From CAYPHA01 sp964410215 (lineage in GTDB: Bacteria; Calditrichota; Calditrichia; Calditrichales; CAYPHA01), in NCBI GenBank assembly GCA_964410215.1, contig CAYPHA010000009.1, positions 31,827 through 95,826 on the forward strand: 64,000 nt of DNA. Reading direction: 5' to 3'. The position numbers and the translations under genes were made by a program. Below the pieces are notes generated by a model. That model saw only the letters and a program-made list of their open reading frames with translations. It ran no database searches and was not told the DNA's origin. Numbering within the stretch: position 1 is the stretch's first letter; each line of letters begins with the position of its first letter. Shown one piece after another: positions 36,189 to 44,859 of the stretch.

Positions 36189-37121
36189 ATGATGCGATTA
36201 TTTTGGAATTTATTATGCAGGCCGGAGTGGAAGGTCTGTTTAGTTTTTGTATTGATACTATCTGTAAATAATGTTATGGCCGATGCGGGCAGTAAGGGGA
36301 TGGCGTTTCTCAAGATGGATGTGGACAGCCGGGCGGCCGGCATGGGCGGGGCCTATACGGCGCAGGCTTCGGATGCCAGTTCTGTCTTCTGGAATCCGGC
36401 AGGGCTTGCCGGTGCCGAACGGGCGTCGCTGATCCTTATGCATAACGAGTGGCTGGTGGATCTGACCCAGGAATTCGCCGCGCTGCAGTTCCGGACGGGT
36501 AAACATAACCTGGGTATCGCCATGAATGTCATGCGCATTCCGGGCATCGAGATACGTGGTGCGGTACCGACAGAAGAGCCCGATGGCGAAGTGGATGCAT
36601 TGAATGTGAGTACCGCACTCAGTTATGCCACGATCATAAAAGAACACTGGCAGGTCGGTGTCAGTTTGAAGTACCTTTTTGAACGTTATTACCTGGAAAC
36701 GGGCCAGGGGCTGGCTGTTGATCTGGGTGTTCTTAGAAAATCATTATTCCTGCGGGAACTCGATTTCGGTTTCACGCTTCAGAATGCCGGCCGGATGAGT
36801 AAACTGAATGAAGAACGCACGGAGCTGCCCTTGATGGTTCGCAGCGGGTTAGCTTACACTATGCCTTTTCTTCAAACGTTGCTGGCTTCAGTTGAAGTGC
36901 AGCATATCCTGGGAGAAACCAGTCATTTGCGTATTGGCGGTGCGTATCGTGTGCATCCGGCTCTCACCCTGCGGACGGGATTCATTTCGGGCATGGAAGA
37001 TCCGGCCATAACGGCCGGACTGAGTCTGAACTATCAGGACTACCATTTTGATTATGCCTTTGTCCCGTTCCAGTTTGATCTGGGGAACAGCCACCGTCTG
37101 ACATTCGGACTCGTCTTCTGA
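36189..37121 (+). CDS. PorV/PorQ-family outer-membrane protein, copy 2
   Basis: 310 residues; tandem ATG codons at 36189 and 36192. A signal peptide (VCLVFVLILSVNNVMA) is followed by GSKGMAFLKMDVDSRAAGMGG, then SSVFWNPAGLAGAERA, the PorV/PorQ lead. The barrel strands end YHFDYAFVPFQFDLGNSHRL, broken here as HFDYAFVPFQ and DLGNSHRLTFGLVF. It is a paralogue of the gene at 34997 with modest similarity, mostly at the N-terminal signature. A T9SS accessory role or a lipid-transport role is inferred. A GNAT gene follows 9 bases after the stop. Confidence 0.85.
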   Translation: MMRLFWNLLCRPEWKVCLVFVLILSVNNVMADAGSKGMAFLKMDVDSRAAGMGGAYTAQASDASSVFWNPAGLAGAERASLILMHNEWLVDLTQEFAALQFRTGKHNLGIAMNVMRIPGIEIRGAVPTEEPDGEVDALNVSTALSYATIIKEHWQVGVSLKYLFERYYLETGQGLAVDLGVLRKSLFLRELDFGFTLQNAGRMSKLNEERTELPLMVRSGLAYTMPFLQTLLASVEVQHILGETSHLRIGGAYRVHPALTLRTGFISGMEDPAITAGLSLNYQDYHFDYAFVPFQFDLGNSHRLTFGLVF

Positions 37122-37130
37122 GCGGCTGCC

Positions 37131-37574
37131 GTGAAGCTGGAAGTAAAGCCGGTAACCGGTATTAAAGACACGGATCAGAGGAAGCGCTGGCAGGCAGATC
37201 CCAGAATCAGCCGTTATTTCGATTCCGGTACACAACCGCTGCCGGAAGATGCACAGCAACAAAACGCCGAGTACTATGAAATCTATCTGCATGATGAACT
37301 GGTGGGCGATATTAAATTGTTCATGGAAGAGGAGGATATTGCGCATAATCGGATACAGTTGATGATCCTGATCGGCGAGCCTAAAATCACGGGTATCGGT
37401 ACAGAGGCAATCAAAAAAGTCTTGCCGTTTTTACACGGGCGCTACGCTTCGGTATATTGTGTTGTAAACCGTTACAATATCGCCAGTATTAAAATGCTTC
37501 AGAAGAACAACTTCAGAATTGAAGATTTCAGAGGCAGCGATGTTGTGCTCCTTCATACATTACCTGCGCACTGA
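37131..37574 (+). CDS. GNAT-family N-acetyltransferase
   Basis: 147 residues from a GTG start. The acetyl-CoA loop GEPKITGIGTEAIKKVL and the strand-helix NRYNIASIKMLQKNNFRI are typical GNAT elements. It lacks the long N-terminal arm of RimI-type enzymes. Its substrate is not apparent. The close spacing to the PorV-like gene suggests co-transcription. Confidence 0.8.
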   Translation: MKLEVKPVTGIKDTDQRKRWQADPRISRYFDSGTQPLPEDAQQQNAEYYEIYLHDELVGDIKLFMEEEDIAHNRIQLMILIGEPKITGIGTEAIKKVLPFLHGRYASVYCVVNRYNIASIKMLQKNNFRIEDFRGSDVVLLHTLPAH

Positions 37575-37609
37575 TTCGTGTGATTCTCTTCAGAAACCAA
37601 ACATTCAAC

Positions 37610-37638
37610 TTGACACATCAACAAATGATAAGTAAATT
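37610..37638 (+). promoter_or_regulatory. Promoter of tRNA-Gln
   Basis: TTGACA at 37610-37615, exactly 17 bases, then TAAATT at 37633-37638, ending 24 bases before the mature tRNA. The same two hexamers with the same spacing precede the tRNA-Gly gene. Confidence 0.72.
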
Positions 37639-37662
37639 ATAAATCTCTATATTGAGTTTTGT

Positions 37663-37734
37663 TGGGATGTAGCCAAGTGGTAAGGCAGCGGGTTTTGGTC
37701 CCGCCATTCGGGGGTTCGAATCCTCCCATCCCAG
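37663..37734 (+). tRNA. tRNA-Gln (anticodon TTG)
   Basis: A 72-base cloverleaf. The acceptor stem TGGGATG (37663-37669) pairs with CATCCCA (37727-37733), with discriminator G37734. The anticodon stem GCGGG/CCCGC holds loop TTTTGGT, and the anticodon TTG is at 37695-37697. The T arm has GGTTCGAATCC. CCA is not encoded. A terminator follows 12 bases downstream, just ahead of the L25 gene. Confidence 0.97.
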
Positions 37735-37746
37735 CTAATTGAAGGG

Positions 37747-37773
37747 ATGCAAGCGGTATGCTTGCATTTTTTT
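37747..37773 (+). terminator. Terminator between tRNA-Gln and rplY
   Basis: An 8-base stem ATGCAAGC/GCTTGCAT (37747-37754 with 37760-37767), a 5-base loop and a T run to 37773. It is only 24 bases upstream of the L25 start codon, which leaves no room for a separate promoter after it. Confidence 0.8.
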
Positions 37774-37796
37774 GTCACAAGAAACAGGAGTTGGAA

Positions 37797-38441
37797 ATGT
37801 CGGCTTTAGTTGCTGAAAAACGCGAAGGGACCGGGAAGTCGGTTTCACGCAACGTCAGAAGAGAGGGATATGTACCGGCCGTTATTTATGGCCAGACGGA
37901 TACGGTTGATAATGTTAGTATAAATGCACATGACCTGGCGCAGTTGCTTAAAAAAGGACAAACGATTATTAATTTGAAGGTAGCCGGGAAAGATCAGCAG
38001 ACGGTCATCAAGGAGATTCAGTATCATCCGGTGACGGGAAAATATCTTCATGTTGATTTCATGCGGATTGCCAAGGGACACGAACTGAAAATTGCAGTAC
38101 CGATCAATTTCGAAGGTAAACCGGCGGGTATCGAGGCCGGGGGTGTCATGTCCACGTATAAAAATGAGCTGACAATCAATGTGCTGCCGAAGAATATACC
38201 GGATTCCCTGCCTATTGACGTAAGTGCGCTGGAAATCGGAGACAGCCTGCGTGTCAAGGATCTGAAGGTAGAGAATATGCAGATTCTCGATGATCCGGAA
38301 GATATTCTCTGCGTCGTCGCCGCTGTTCGTACAGCCGCCGAGGAAGAGGCTGAGGAAGAAGAGCTGGCTGAAGAAGATGTTGAAGAGGCAGAACCGGAAG
38401 TCATTACGGCCCGTAAGAAGGACGAAGGCGCCGAAGATTAA
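37797..38441 (+). CDS. rplY: 50S ribosomal protein L25, CTC (general stress) form
   Basis: 214 residues from the ATG at 37797, which has CAGGAG at good spacing; an upstream in-frame ATG at 37758 falls on the terminator hairpin. Residues 1-90 are the L25 RNA-binding domain (VAEKREGTGKSVSRNVRREG, YVPAVIYG). Residues about 90-185 are the CTC/TL5 second domain (VPINFEGKPAGIEAGGVMS, LPKNIPDSLPIDVS). An acidic tail ends the protein. It binds 5S rRNA in the large subunit. It begins a run with pth, as in many bacteria. Confidence 0.95.
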   Translation: MSALVAEKREGTGKSVSRNVRREGYVPAVIYGQTDTVDNVSINAHDLAQLLKKGQTIINLKVAGKDQQTVIKEIQYHPVTGKYLHVDFMRIAKGHELKIAVPINFEGKPAGIEAGGVMSTYKNELTINVLPKNIPDSLPIDVSALEIGDSLRVKDLKVENMQILDDPEDILCVVAAVRTAAEEEAEEEELAEEDVEEAEPEVITARKKDEGAED

Positions 38442-38444
38442 GCT

Positions 38445-39011
38445 GTGTTTGCGATTTTTGGCCTGGGAAATCCGGGAAGCGCTTACGGTATGAACCGTCA
38501 TAATGTCGGATTTATGCTGCTGGATAAGATGGCGCAGAGTAAAAAAGCGTCCTTCCGGCCCGGAAAAGGCCCCTTTTATTACCTGGAGTCCAGGTATGCC
38601 GGCAAGCATGTTGTGCTGATTAAGCCTGCAACGTATATGAATCGCAGTGGTATTGCCGTTAAACAATCCCTGCGGTTTTTTAATATTGAACGTGATAACA
38701 TGATAGTTCTTTATGATGATTTTCATCTCGATTTCGGGCTGCTGCGCTTTCGTAAAAAGGGAAGTGACGGCGGACATAACGGGATTAAATCGATCATTTA
38801 TCACTTGGAAAGCGAAGCGTTCAACCGTTTGAAATTTGGTATTGGTGATCCATCCAGCAATTCCGTCGGGCATGTCCTGTCTGATTTTACGAAAGCGGAA
38901 CAGGAACATCTCGATGTGCTGTTTGAGAAAGCGATAGAAGGTATTAATGTGTGGCTCCGACTTGGCATGCAGGAAGCCATGAACCGTTACAATCGAAATT
39001 TCATAAACTGA
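38445..39011 (+). CDS. pth: Peptidyl-tRNA hydrolase
   Basis: 188 residues from a GTG start 3 bases after the L25 stop. Family motifs are clear: FGLGNPGSAYGMNRHNVGFM with the catalytic His, KPATYMNRSG, and LYDDFHLDFGLLRFRKKGSDGGHNGIKSI, cited here as YDDFHLDFGLLR and GSDGGHNGIKS. It frees peptides from tRNA dropped by ribosomes in the cytosol. The rplY-pth order is a common bacterial pair. Confidence 0.95.
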   Translation: MFAIFGLGNPGSAYGMNRHNVGFMLLDKMAQSKKASFRPGKGPFYYLESRYAGKHVVLIKPATYMNRSGIAVKQSLRFFNIERDNMIVLYDDFHLDFGLLRFRKKGSDGGHNGIKSIIYHLESEAFNRLKFGIGDPSSNSVGHVLSDFTKAEQEHLDVLFEKAIEGINVWLRLGMQEAMNRYNRNFIN

Positions 39012-39020
39012 GGGGATCGC

Positions 39021-41033
39021 ATGAGTCTAGTCTTAGTTTTCGCTATTGCGGCTGCATTTCTTGCGCTTATTTTTGCATTTATCAAATCCGTTCTGGTCGA
39101 TAGAGTCGATCCGGGTAATGAAACCATGATTAAGATTTCCGGCTACATCCGTGACGGAGCGATGGCGTTCCTGGTGCGGGAATACCGGGTTCTGATCTTT
39201 TTTGTACTTGCTGTGGCTGTTGCTCTCTATCTGGGAAATATGGCCAAAGGTACGGAACTGATTGCCTTGTCCTTTGTTGTCGGCGCGCTCAGTTCCGGTC
39301 TCGCGGGTTATTTTGGTATGCGTGTTGCCACCTCCGCCAATGTCCGGACAACCAATGCGGCCCGTAAAGGTCTGCCTCAGGCCCTTCAGGTTGCCTTCTC
39401 CGGCGGCACTGTCATGGGGATGAGCGTTGTTGGCCTGGGGCTGCTCGGTATCTCAGGGCTTCTCCTGCTCTATTCCAATATTTTTGACGGCACGTCCCTG
39501 GTTTTGCTTCAGTCGAAAATAATGCCCATTATAAGCGGGTTTTCGCTTGGTGCCAGTTCTATTGCCCTTTTTGCCCGTGTCGGAGGCGGTATTTATACCA
39601 AAGCAGCGGATGTCGGAGCCGATCTGGTTGGTAAAGTCGAAGCCGGTATTCCCGAAGATGATCCCAGAAATCCGGCTGTTATTGCCGATAACGTGGGAGA
39701 TAACGTCGGTGATGTCGCCGGAATGGGCGCAGATCTGTTCGAATCGTATGTCGGTGCAATTATCGGATCCATGGTGCTTGGAGCTGCCATGGCTATTGAA
39801 TATGTTATGATGCCGCTGGTTCTTGCGGGCGCGGGTATTATTGTTTCCATAATTGGCACGTTTTTCGTCAGGACCCGGGAAGGGGGCAATCCGCAGACAG
39901 CGTTGAATATCGGGACGTTTGGTGCCGGTATTTTCATGGCGTTCATATCCTATTTTATTATCGATGCGTTTGTAAGCGAGAATGCGCACGGTATCTTTTT
40001 CGCGATGATTGCCGGGCTTCTCGGTGGGATTGCCATCGGCATGCTGACAGAATATTATACAGCCGAAACTAAACCCACGGTACAGAAAATTGCCCAGGCA
40101 TCGGAAACAGGCAGTGCAACCAATATTATCCAGGGGCTTGCTTCCGGTATGCTGAGTACAGCCCTGCCGGTCATCGTGATCGCTGTCGCGATCATAGTCG
40201 CCTTTTCCCAGGCGGGTTTATACGGAATCGCAATTGCGGCACTCGGCATGCTGGCAACGATCGGTATTCAGCTGGCCGTTGATGCCTACGGACCCATCGC
40301 CGACAATGCCGGTGGTATTGCGGAAATGGCCGGTCTCGAAAAAGAAGTACGGATGCGTACGGATAAACTGGATGCTGTTGGGAATACGACAGCCGCCATC
40401 GGAAAAGGATTTGCCATAGGCAGTGCCGCCCTGACTGCGCTGGCCTTGTTCAGTGCCTTCATGACGACCGCGGGCGTTAAGGAAATAAATGTTGCCGACC
40501 CCTTCGTGATGGCCGGATTGTTCATAGGGGCCATGCTGCCCTTCCTGTTTTCATCGTTTGCTATGGAAGCGGTTGGAAAAGCTGCCAATGAAATGATCGA
40601 GGAAGTGCGCAGGCAGTTCAAAACCATAGAAGGGCTGATGGAGGGTAAGGCAGAAGCCGATTATGCCAAATGCGTTGACATTTCCACCGCCGCGGCAATC
40701 CGTCGCATGGTTGCCCCGGGAATGCTGGCCGTGCTCACACCGGTCTTTTTCGGATTCCTGGGCGGAGCGGAAATGCTGGGTGGTCTGCTGGCCGGTGTAA
40801 CGGTAAGCGGCGTACTCATGGCGATATTTATGGCCAATTCCGGGGGAGCCTGGGATAATGCAAAGAAATTTATTGAAGGCGGGGCCTATGGCGGCAAAGG
40901 TTCGTTCGCCCATAAGGCCGCCGTTGTCGGTGATACGGTCGGTGATCCTTTCAAGGATACGGCAGGCCCGTCATTGAATATTTTAATTAAACTGATGTCG
41001 GTGGTTGCCCTCGTTCTGGCGCCACTTTTGTAA
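39021..41033 (+). CDS. hppA: Membrane-bound ion-pumping pyrophosphatase, K+-dependent type
   Basis: 670 residues with about 16 membrane segments. Signature motifs: VGADLVGKVEAGIPEDDPRN, NVGDNVGDVAGMGADLFESY (cited at their 20-residue limit), and GDTVGDPFKDTAGPSLNILI near the end. The GNTTAAIGKG motif has Ala where K+-independent pumps have Lys, which marks the K+-dependent class. It splits pyrophosphate in the cytosol and moves protons or sodium outward; which ion cannot be settled by eye. The GAGGGGATCGC ribosome site precedes the ATG. Its place between pth and rpsF breaks the usual pth-rpsF gene order. Confidence 0.95.
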   Translation: MSLVLVFAIAAAFLALIFAFIKSVLVDRVDPGNETMIKISGYIRDGAMAFLVREYRVLIFFVLAVAVALYLGNMAKGTELIALSFVVGALSSGLAGYFGMRVATSANVRTTNAARKGLPQALQVAFSGGTVMGMSVVGLGLLGISGLLLLYSNIFDGTSLVLLQSKIMPIISGFSLGASSIALFARVGGGIYTKAADVGADLVGKVEAGIPEDDPRNPAVIADNVGDNVGDVAGMGADLFESYVGAIIGSMVLGAAMAIEYVMMPLVLAGAGIIVSIIGTFFVRTREGGNPQTALNIGTFGAGIFMAFISYFIIDAFVSENAHGIFFAMIAGLLGGIAIGMLTEYYTAETKPTVQKIAQASETGSATNIIQGLASGMLSTALPVIVIAVAIIVAFSQAGLYGIAIAALGMLATIGIQLAVDAYGPIADNAGGIAEMAGLEKEVRMRTDKLDAVGNTTAAIGKGFAIGSAALTALALFSAFMTTAGVKEINVADPFVMAGLFIGAMLPFLFSSFAMEAVGKAANEMIEEVRRQFKTIEGLMEGKAEADYAKCVDISTAAAIRRMVAPGMLAVLTPVFFGFLGGAEMLGGLLAGVTVSGVLMAIFMANSGGAWDNAKKFIEGGAYGGKGSFAHKAAVVGDTVGDPFKDTAGPSLNILIKLMSVVALVLAPLL

Positions 41034-41055
41034 TAAACACGTAACAAATCCTGTT

Positions 41056-41071
41056 CCGCGCAAGAGCGCGG
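41056..41071 (+). promoter_or_regulatory. Hairpin in the rpsF leader, possible S6:S18 control site
   Basis: CCGCGC/GCGCGG around AAGA, followed by a GACCGAAGGAGG segment that includes the ribosome site of rpsF. Bacterial rpsF leaders often bind the S6:S18 complex through a CCG-containing motif. Sequence similarity to that motif is weak, so this is a candidate only. Confidence 0.3.
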
Positions 41072-41095
41072 GATCGTTAGACCGAAGGAGGTAGT

Positions 41096-41563
41096 ATGGC
41101 TATTTATGAAACGATTTTCATTATGGACAGCCTCGTGCCCCCCAAAGACATCGACGCATCAGTCGAGCGGTTCAGCGGTATCATTACCGATAACGGTGGT
41201 ACCGTCCGCAAAGTCGATAAATGGGGCAAGAAAAGGCTGGCCTATGAAATCGAGAAAAAGCAGTATGGGTATTATGTTTCCATCGAATTCGAGGGAAAAG
41301 GAAATATCCCGGCGCTGCTCGAGAGTGATTACAATTTTAACGACAAGGTATTGCGATACCTGACCTATCATTACGATAAAAATAAGCTTAAAGTAATGAA
41401 GGACGATGAAGAAGTAAAAAAAGAAACTGCACCACCGCCGAAACCGAAACCGGAACCGGCTCCCAAGGAAACCCCGGCAGATACAACCGAAACGACGGAA
41501 GAAGCACCGGAAGCTCCGGCTGAAGCGGAAAAAAAGGCGGACGAGACGCCCAGTGAATCATAA
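41096..41563 (+). CDS. rpsF: 30S ribosomal protein S6
   Basis: 155 residues. The first 100 or so are the S6 fold (YETIFIMDSLVPPKDIDASV, KVDKWGKKRLAYEIEKKQYG, LLESDYNFNDKVLRYLTYH). The last 50 are a low-complexity Pro-Lys-Glu-Thr tail (APPPKPKPEPAPKETPADTT) common in S6 of some phyla. A GAAGGAGG site precedes the ATG. It binds S18 on the small-subunit platform. S18 and L9 follow; no ssb gene lies between S6 and S18. Confidence 0.96.
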   Translation: MAIYETIFIMDSLVPPKDIDASVERFSGIITDNGGTVRKVDKWGKKRLAYEIEKKQYGYYVSIEFEGKGNIPALLESDYNFNDKVLRYLTYHYDKNKLKVMKDDEEVKKETAPPPKPKPEPAPKETPADTTETTEEAPEAPAEAEKKADETPSES

Positions 41564-41578
41564 GGAGAAAAGAGGTTT

Positions 41579-41809
41579 ATGATGATGAAGATGAAAAGAA
41601 AACGCGTGTGCAGTTTCTGTGAAGGTAATGTTACTTATATTGACTTTAAAGATGATCGTCGCCTGGTCCGTTTCCTGACGGAACAGGGTAAGATCATTCC
41701 GCGTCATACCTCCGGAACCTGTGCCAAACATCAGCGTCAGCTGGCAACGGCTGTAAAACGCGCCAGGCATCTGGCGTTGATCCCCTATGTCGCTGATTTT
41801 ACTAGATAA
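41579..41809 (+). CDS. rpsR: 30S ribosomal protein S18
   Basis: 76 residues from paired ATG codons (41579 and 41582) after AAGGAGA. KRVCSFCEG and a later GTCAKHQRQLATAVKRARHLA give the S18 core with a CxxC pair that suggests a zinc-binding form. The TYIDFKDDRRLVRFLTEQGK segment contacts S6. It is a structural part of the 30S platform. Confidence 0.96.
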   Translation: MMMKMKRKRVCSFCEGNVTYIDFKDDRRLVRFLTEQGKIIPRHTSGTCAKHQRQLATAVKRARHLALIPYVADFTR

Positions 41810-41836
41810 GGAAAATAAAAGAAAAAGGTATGCATC

Positions 41837-42280
41837 ATGAAGATCCTATTACGAGAAGAATATAAAGGGCTGGGGAACGCCGGAGAAGTGGTCAGTGTAA
41901 AAGACGGTTATGCACGCAATTACCTGATTCCCCGCGGCATAGCTTACCCGGAAACGCCGGCTTATCTGAAACGCTATGAAAATGAAGTTAAACAACAGAC
42001 GTTGCGTTTGAGCCGTGACAGGAAAAAAGCGGAAGATATGGCCAAGGCCCTGGAAAATGTCTCCTGTACGATCACGGTGAATGTCGGTGAAGAGGACAGG
42101 CTCTTCGGCTCGGTTACATCTCAGAATATCTCCGAAGTCCTCAGCGGACAGGGCTACGAAGTGGATAAGCGCAAGATCATTCTGGAAGAACCGATCAAGT
42201 CCCTGGGTATTTACTCGGTACCGATCAAACTGCACCCGGAAGTTGAAGCGACTGTCAAAGTCTGGGTGGTTAAAGAATAA
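41837..42280 (+). CDS. rplI: 50S ribosomal protein L9
   Basis: 147 residues, the usual length. The N-terminal RNA-binding domain has KILLREEYKGLGNAGEVVSV and GYARNYLIPRGIA. A long helix (YENEVKQQTLRLSRDRKKAE) joins a C-terminal domain (EEDRLFGSVTSQNISEVL). It binds 23S rRNA at the base of L1. An intrinsic terminator follows immediately and ends the S6-S18-L9 operon. Confidence 0.96.
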   Translation: MKILLREEYKGLGNAGEVVSVKDGYARNYLIPRGIAYPETPAYLKRYENEVKQQTLRLSRDRKKAEDMAKALENVSCTITVNVGEEDRLFGSVTSQNISEVLSGQGYEVDKRKIILEEPIKSLGIYSVPIKLHPEVEATVKVWVVKE

Positions 42281-42283
42281 CGA

Positions 42284-42310
42284 AAGGCGGTAATCACCGC
42301 CTTTTTTTTT
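42284..42310 (+). terminator. Terminator of the rpsF-rpsR-rplI operon
   Basis: AAGGCGGT/ACCGCCTT around AATC, then a run of T to 42310, four bases after the rplI stop codon. Confidence 0.92.
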
Positions 42311-42332
42311 CACATTTAATACTGGTCTGCTT

Positions 42333-44771
42333 ATGGCTTATGCTGAAGTCATATTTAACCTGCCGGTTAATCATCCGTTTACGTACCGAATTCCTGAAGA
42401 ACTGCAACATATCCGTCCCGGTTTCCGGGTACTGGCTCCTTTTGGTAAGCGGACTCTGAACGGCGTGGTCACCCGCATCATAACCAAATCCTCCTATCCC
42501 CGAATACGGGATTTAATTGACACGCCGGATTCAGGGCCATTGGTCAGTGAAGCCATGCTTGAACTGACACGGTGGATTGCAGATTATTATCTGTCCAGTT
42601 GGGGACAAGCCCTGCAACTGGTTCTGCCGAAGGGGAGTGACCGTAAGATTGAAGAAATCGTGGAACTGGGAAAGGTACTTGAGGAAAAGGGGCTCACGGA
42701 AAAACAGCGAGAACTGTTCATTCTCATCGGTTCCGATCCGGGGCGCTCAAAAGATTATTACCGAAAAAAATTCGGGCAGAGTTCATTTTATACCATCCTC
42801 AGGAAGTTGCAGGAGAGTGACCGTTTACAGATACATATCCGCATGACCGATGGTACGGCCCGGACACTGTACCGTCAGTTTGTACATATCCCTGCTGACT
42901 ATCCGAAACGGAAAAATGAGTACGCTGATTTCCTGAAATATATCGAAAAAAAACCGCATGTCGATGACATTCTGAGAAGCTGGGCAGGCAAAGAGATCAA
43001 ACGCACCGATTTTCTGTCAGAAACAAAAATGGCCGTCGCCACCCTCCAGAAAATGTCCAAGCTGGGTATCTGTGTTATCAAGGAACGGCCCGTTATGCGA
43101 CGACCTTCCTTTGAATACAGTGAGAAAAACAAAGTAATCACTCTCACAGATCGTCAGCGCAGGGTAATCAATACCATTCTGGAAGGTTATAAGGAACGCA
43201 GGTTTTCGTCTTATCTGCTGCACGGTGTAACCGGCAGCGGAAAAACACAGGTCTACATCGAAGTGCTCCGGGAAGTCCTCAGACAGGGCCAGAATGCCAT
43301 TATTCTGATTCCGGAAATTGCCCTGACCCCTCAGACCGTCGGCCGGTTTAAATCGGCATTCGGAGAAGAAGTGGCCGTTTTTCATAGCCGGATGTCTACG
43401 GGGGAACGCTATGATGCCTGGATGAGCTGTTACCAGGAAGAAGTGCGTATTGTAATCGGTCCCCGCTCGGCACTGTTCGTACCCTTGACGAATATCGGCC
43501 TTATAATCGTGGATGAGGAGCATGAAGCCAGCTACAAGCAGAATGAAAGCCAGCCACGGTATCATGCCCGGGACGTGGCCCTGTATTGGGCACGCATGAA
43601 TAATGCCATTATCATTCTCGGTTCTGCAACACCCAGCCTTGAATCTTATTACAATGCCCGTAATGGAAAATACCGGCTTCTGGAAATTCCCGAACGGGTT
43701 GAAAATTTTTCCCTGCCGGAGGTCTGTGTCATCGATTCTAGGAGTTTACGCGAGAAGGATGATTCCGGTATTTTTTCCACCGTCCTTCTGGATAAAATGA
43801 GAGATCGTCTGGATCGCAACGAACAGGTTATCCTATTGCAGAACCGCCGCGGCCACGCTTCATTCCTGCAGTGCAAACGGTGCGGGTATATCGCCCTGTG
43901 TCCAAAATGCGAGCTGAGCCTGACCTATCACTCCTTTAATGAAACGGTGCAGTGTCATTATTGCGGATACACGGAAGAGCCGGCAGCCTATTGCCCCGGA
44001 TGCGGCGGAGAGCAGATTCGCCAGTCCGGACCGGGTACCCAGAAAATTGAGCAGGAAATGGAGCGCCTGTTTCCCGACGCGACCGTGCTGCGGATGGATC
44101 TGGATACGACCCGTGGAAAAAACAGCTATGACCGCATTCTGCAGCGTTTTGGTAGAGGCGAAGCGGATATCCTGCTGGGAACACAGATGGTGGCCAAAGG
44201 GCTTGATTTTCCCAATGTGACACTGGTCGGTGTGATTTCGGCGGATATCGGCCTGTCGCTGCCGGACTTCCGTGCGGCCGAACGGGTCTTCCAGCTGATG
44301 ATGCAGGTCGGAGGCCGTTCCGGGCGCAGCTCGAAAAAAGGGGAGGTGGTCATCCAAAGCGCAAATGTTACCCATTATGCCATCAAGCTCGCGCAGACGC
44401 ACGATTTTCTCGCTTTTTATAACCAGGAAATCCGTTTCCGCCAGGCTCTGGAGTATCCGCCCTACAGCCGGCTGATAAAAATCCTGGTTATTGCGGAAAA
44501 TCTGAATGAAGTCATTGCTCTTTCCCGGACCATCAGCACGGGAATCCGGCGAAGACTGAAAGACAGGGCGCAGCTCATCGGCCCGGCACCGGATATGTTT
44601 CCGCGTCTAAATAACCGCTTCCGCTGGCAGATTAATCTGAAACTGCCGGTAAACAGCCCTGCACTCAGGGAACATATCAAATCGGAACTCAGGGGTATCC
44701 TGGAACCGCTGGTAAGCAAACCGAAAGACAATGCCCAGGTGCATGCGGATGTCGATCCGTTTTCATTGTAA
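42333..44771 (+). CDS. priA: Primosomal protein N' (PriA replication-restart helicase)
   Basis: 812 residues. N-terminal DNA-binding domain (AEVIFNLPVNHPFTYRIPEE, FRVLAPFGKRTLNGVV). The helicase core has Walker A HGVTGSGKTQVY and box II VDEEHEASYKQ, then GSATPSLES and the QNRRGHASFLQC zinc lead. Eight zinc-binding cysteines come in four pairs (CKRCG, CPKC, CHYCG, CPGCG). Helicase motif VI is VGGRSGRSSKKGEVV. It reloads the replisome at stalled forks. The start is 22 bases after the L9 terminator T run, so it has its own promoter or depends on read-through. Confidence 0.95.
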   Translation: MAYAEVIFNLPVNHPFTYRIPEELQHIRPGFRVLAPFGKRTLNGVVTRIITKSSYPRIRDLIDTPDSGPLVSEAMLELTRWIADYYLSSWGQALQLVLPKGSDRKIEEIVELGKVLEEKGLTEKQRELFILIGSDPGRSKDYYRKKFGQSSFYTILRKLQESDRLQIHIRMTDGTARTLYRQFVHIPADYPKRKNEYADFLKYIEKKPHVDDILRSWAGKEIKRTDFLSETKMAVATLQKMSKLGICVIKERPVMRRPSFEYSEKNKVITLTDRQRRVINTILEGYKERRFSSYLLHGVTGSGKTQVYIEVLREVLRQGQNAIILIPEIALTPQTVGRFKSAFGEEVAVFHSRMSTGERYDAWMSCYQEEVRIVIGPRSALFVPLTNIGLIIVDEEHEASYKQNESQPRYHARDVALYWARMNNAIIILGSATPSLESYYNARNGKYRLLEIPERVENFSLPEVCVIDSRSLREKDDSGIFSTVLLDKMRDRLDRNEQVILLQNRRGHASFLQCKRCGYIALCPKCELSLTYHSFNETVQCHYCGYTEEPAAYCPGCGGEQIRQSGPGTQKIEQEMERLFPDATVLRMDLDTTRGKNSYDRILQRFGRGEADILLGTQMVAKGLDFPNVTLVGVISADIGLSLPDFRAAERVFQLMMQVGGRSGRSSKKGEVVIQSANVTHYAIKLAQTHDFLAFYNQEIRFRQALEYPPYSRLIKILVIAENLNEVIALSRTISTGIRRRLKDRAQLIGPAPDMFPRLNNRFRWQINLKLPVNSPALREHIKSELRGILEPLVSKPKDNAQVHADVDPFSL

Positions 44772-44859
44772 ATCAGGATAAAACATGCATAAATGTGTTG
44801 CAATCAAATAGAGATATCTTTAGAATGAAATTTTATTACGAAAACAATACCGGGAATGA

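Noticed and set aside
37845..38909. 354-codon open frame on the minus strand across rplY and pth
   Set aside because: Both plus-strand genes are unmistakable; the long antisense frame has no domain or ribosome site.
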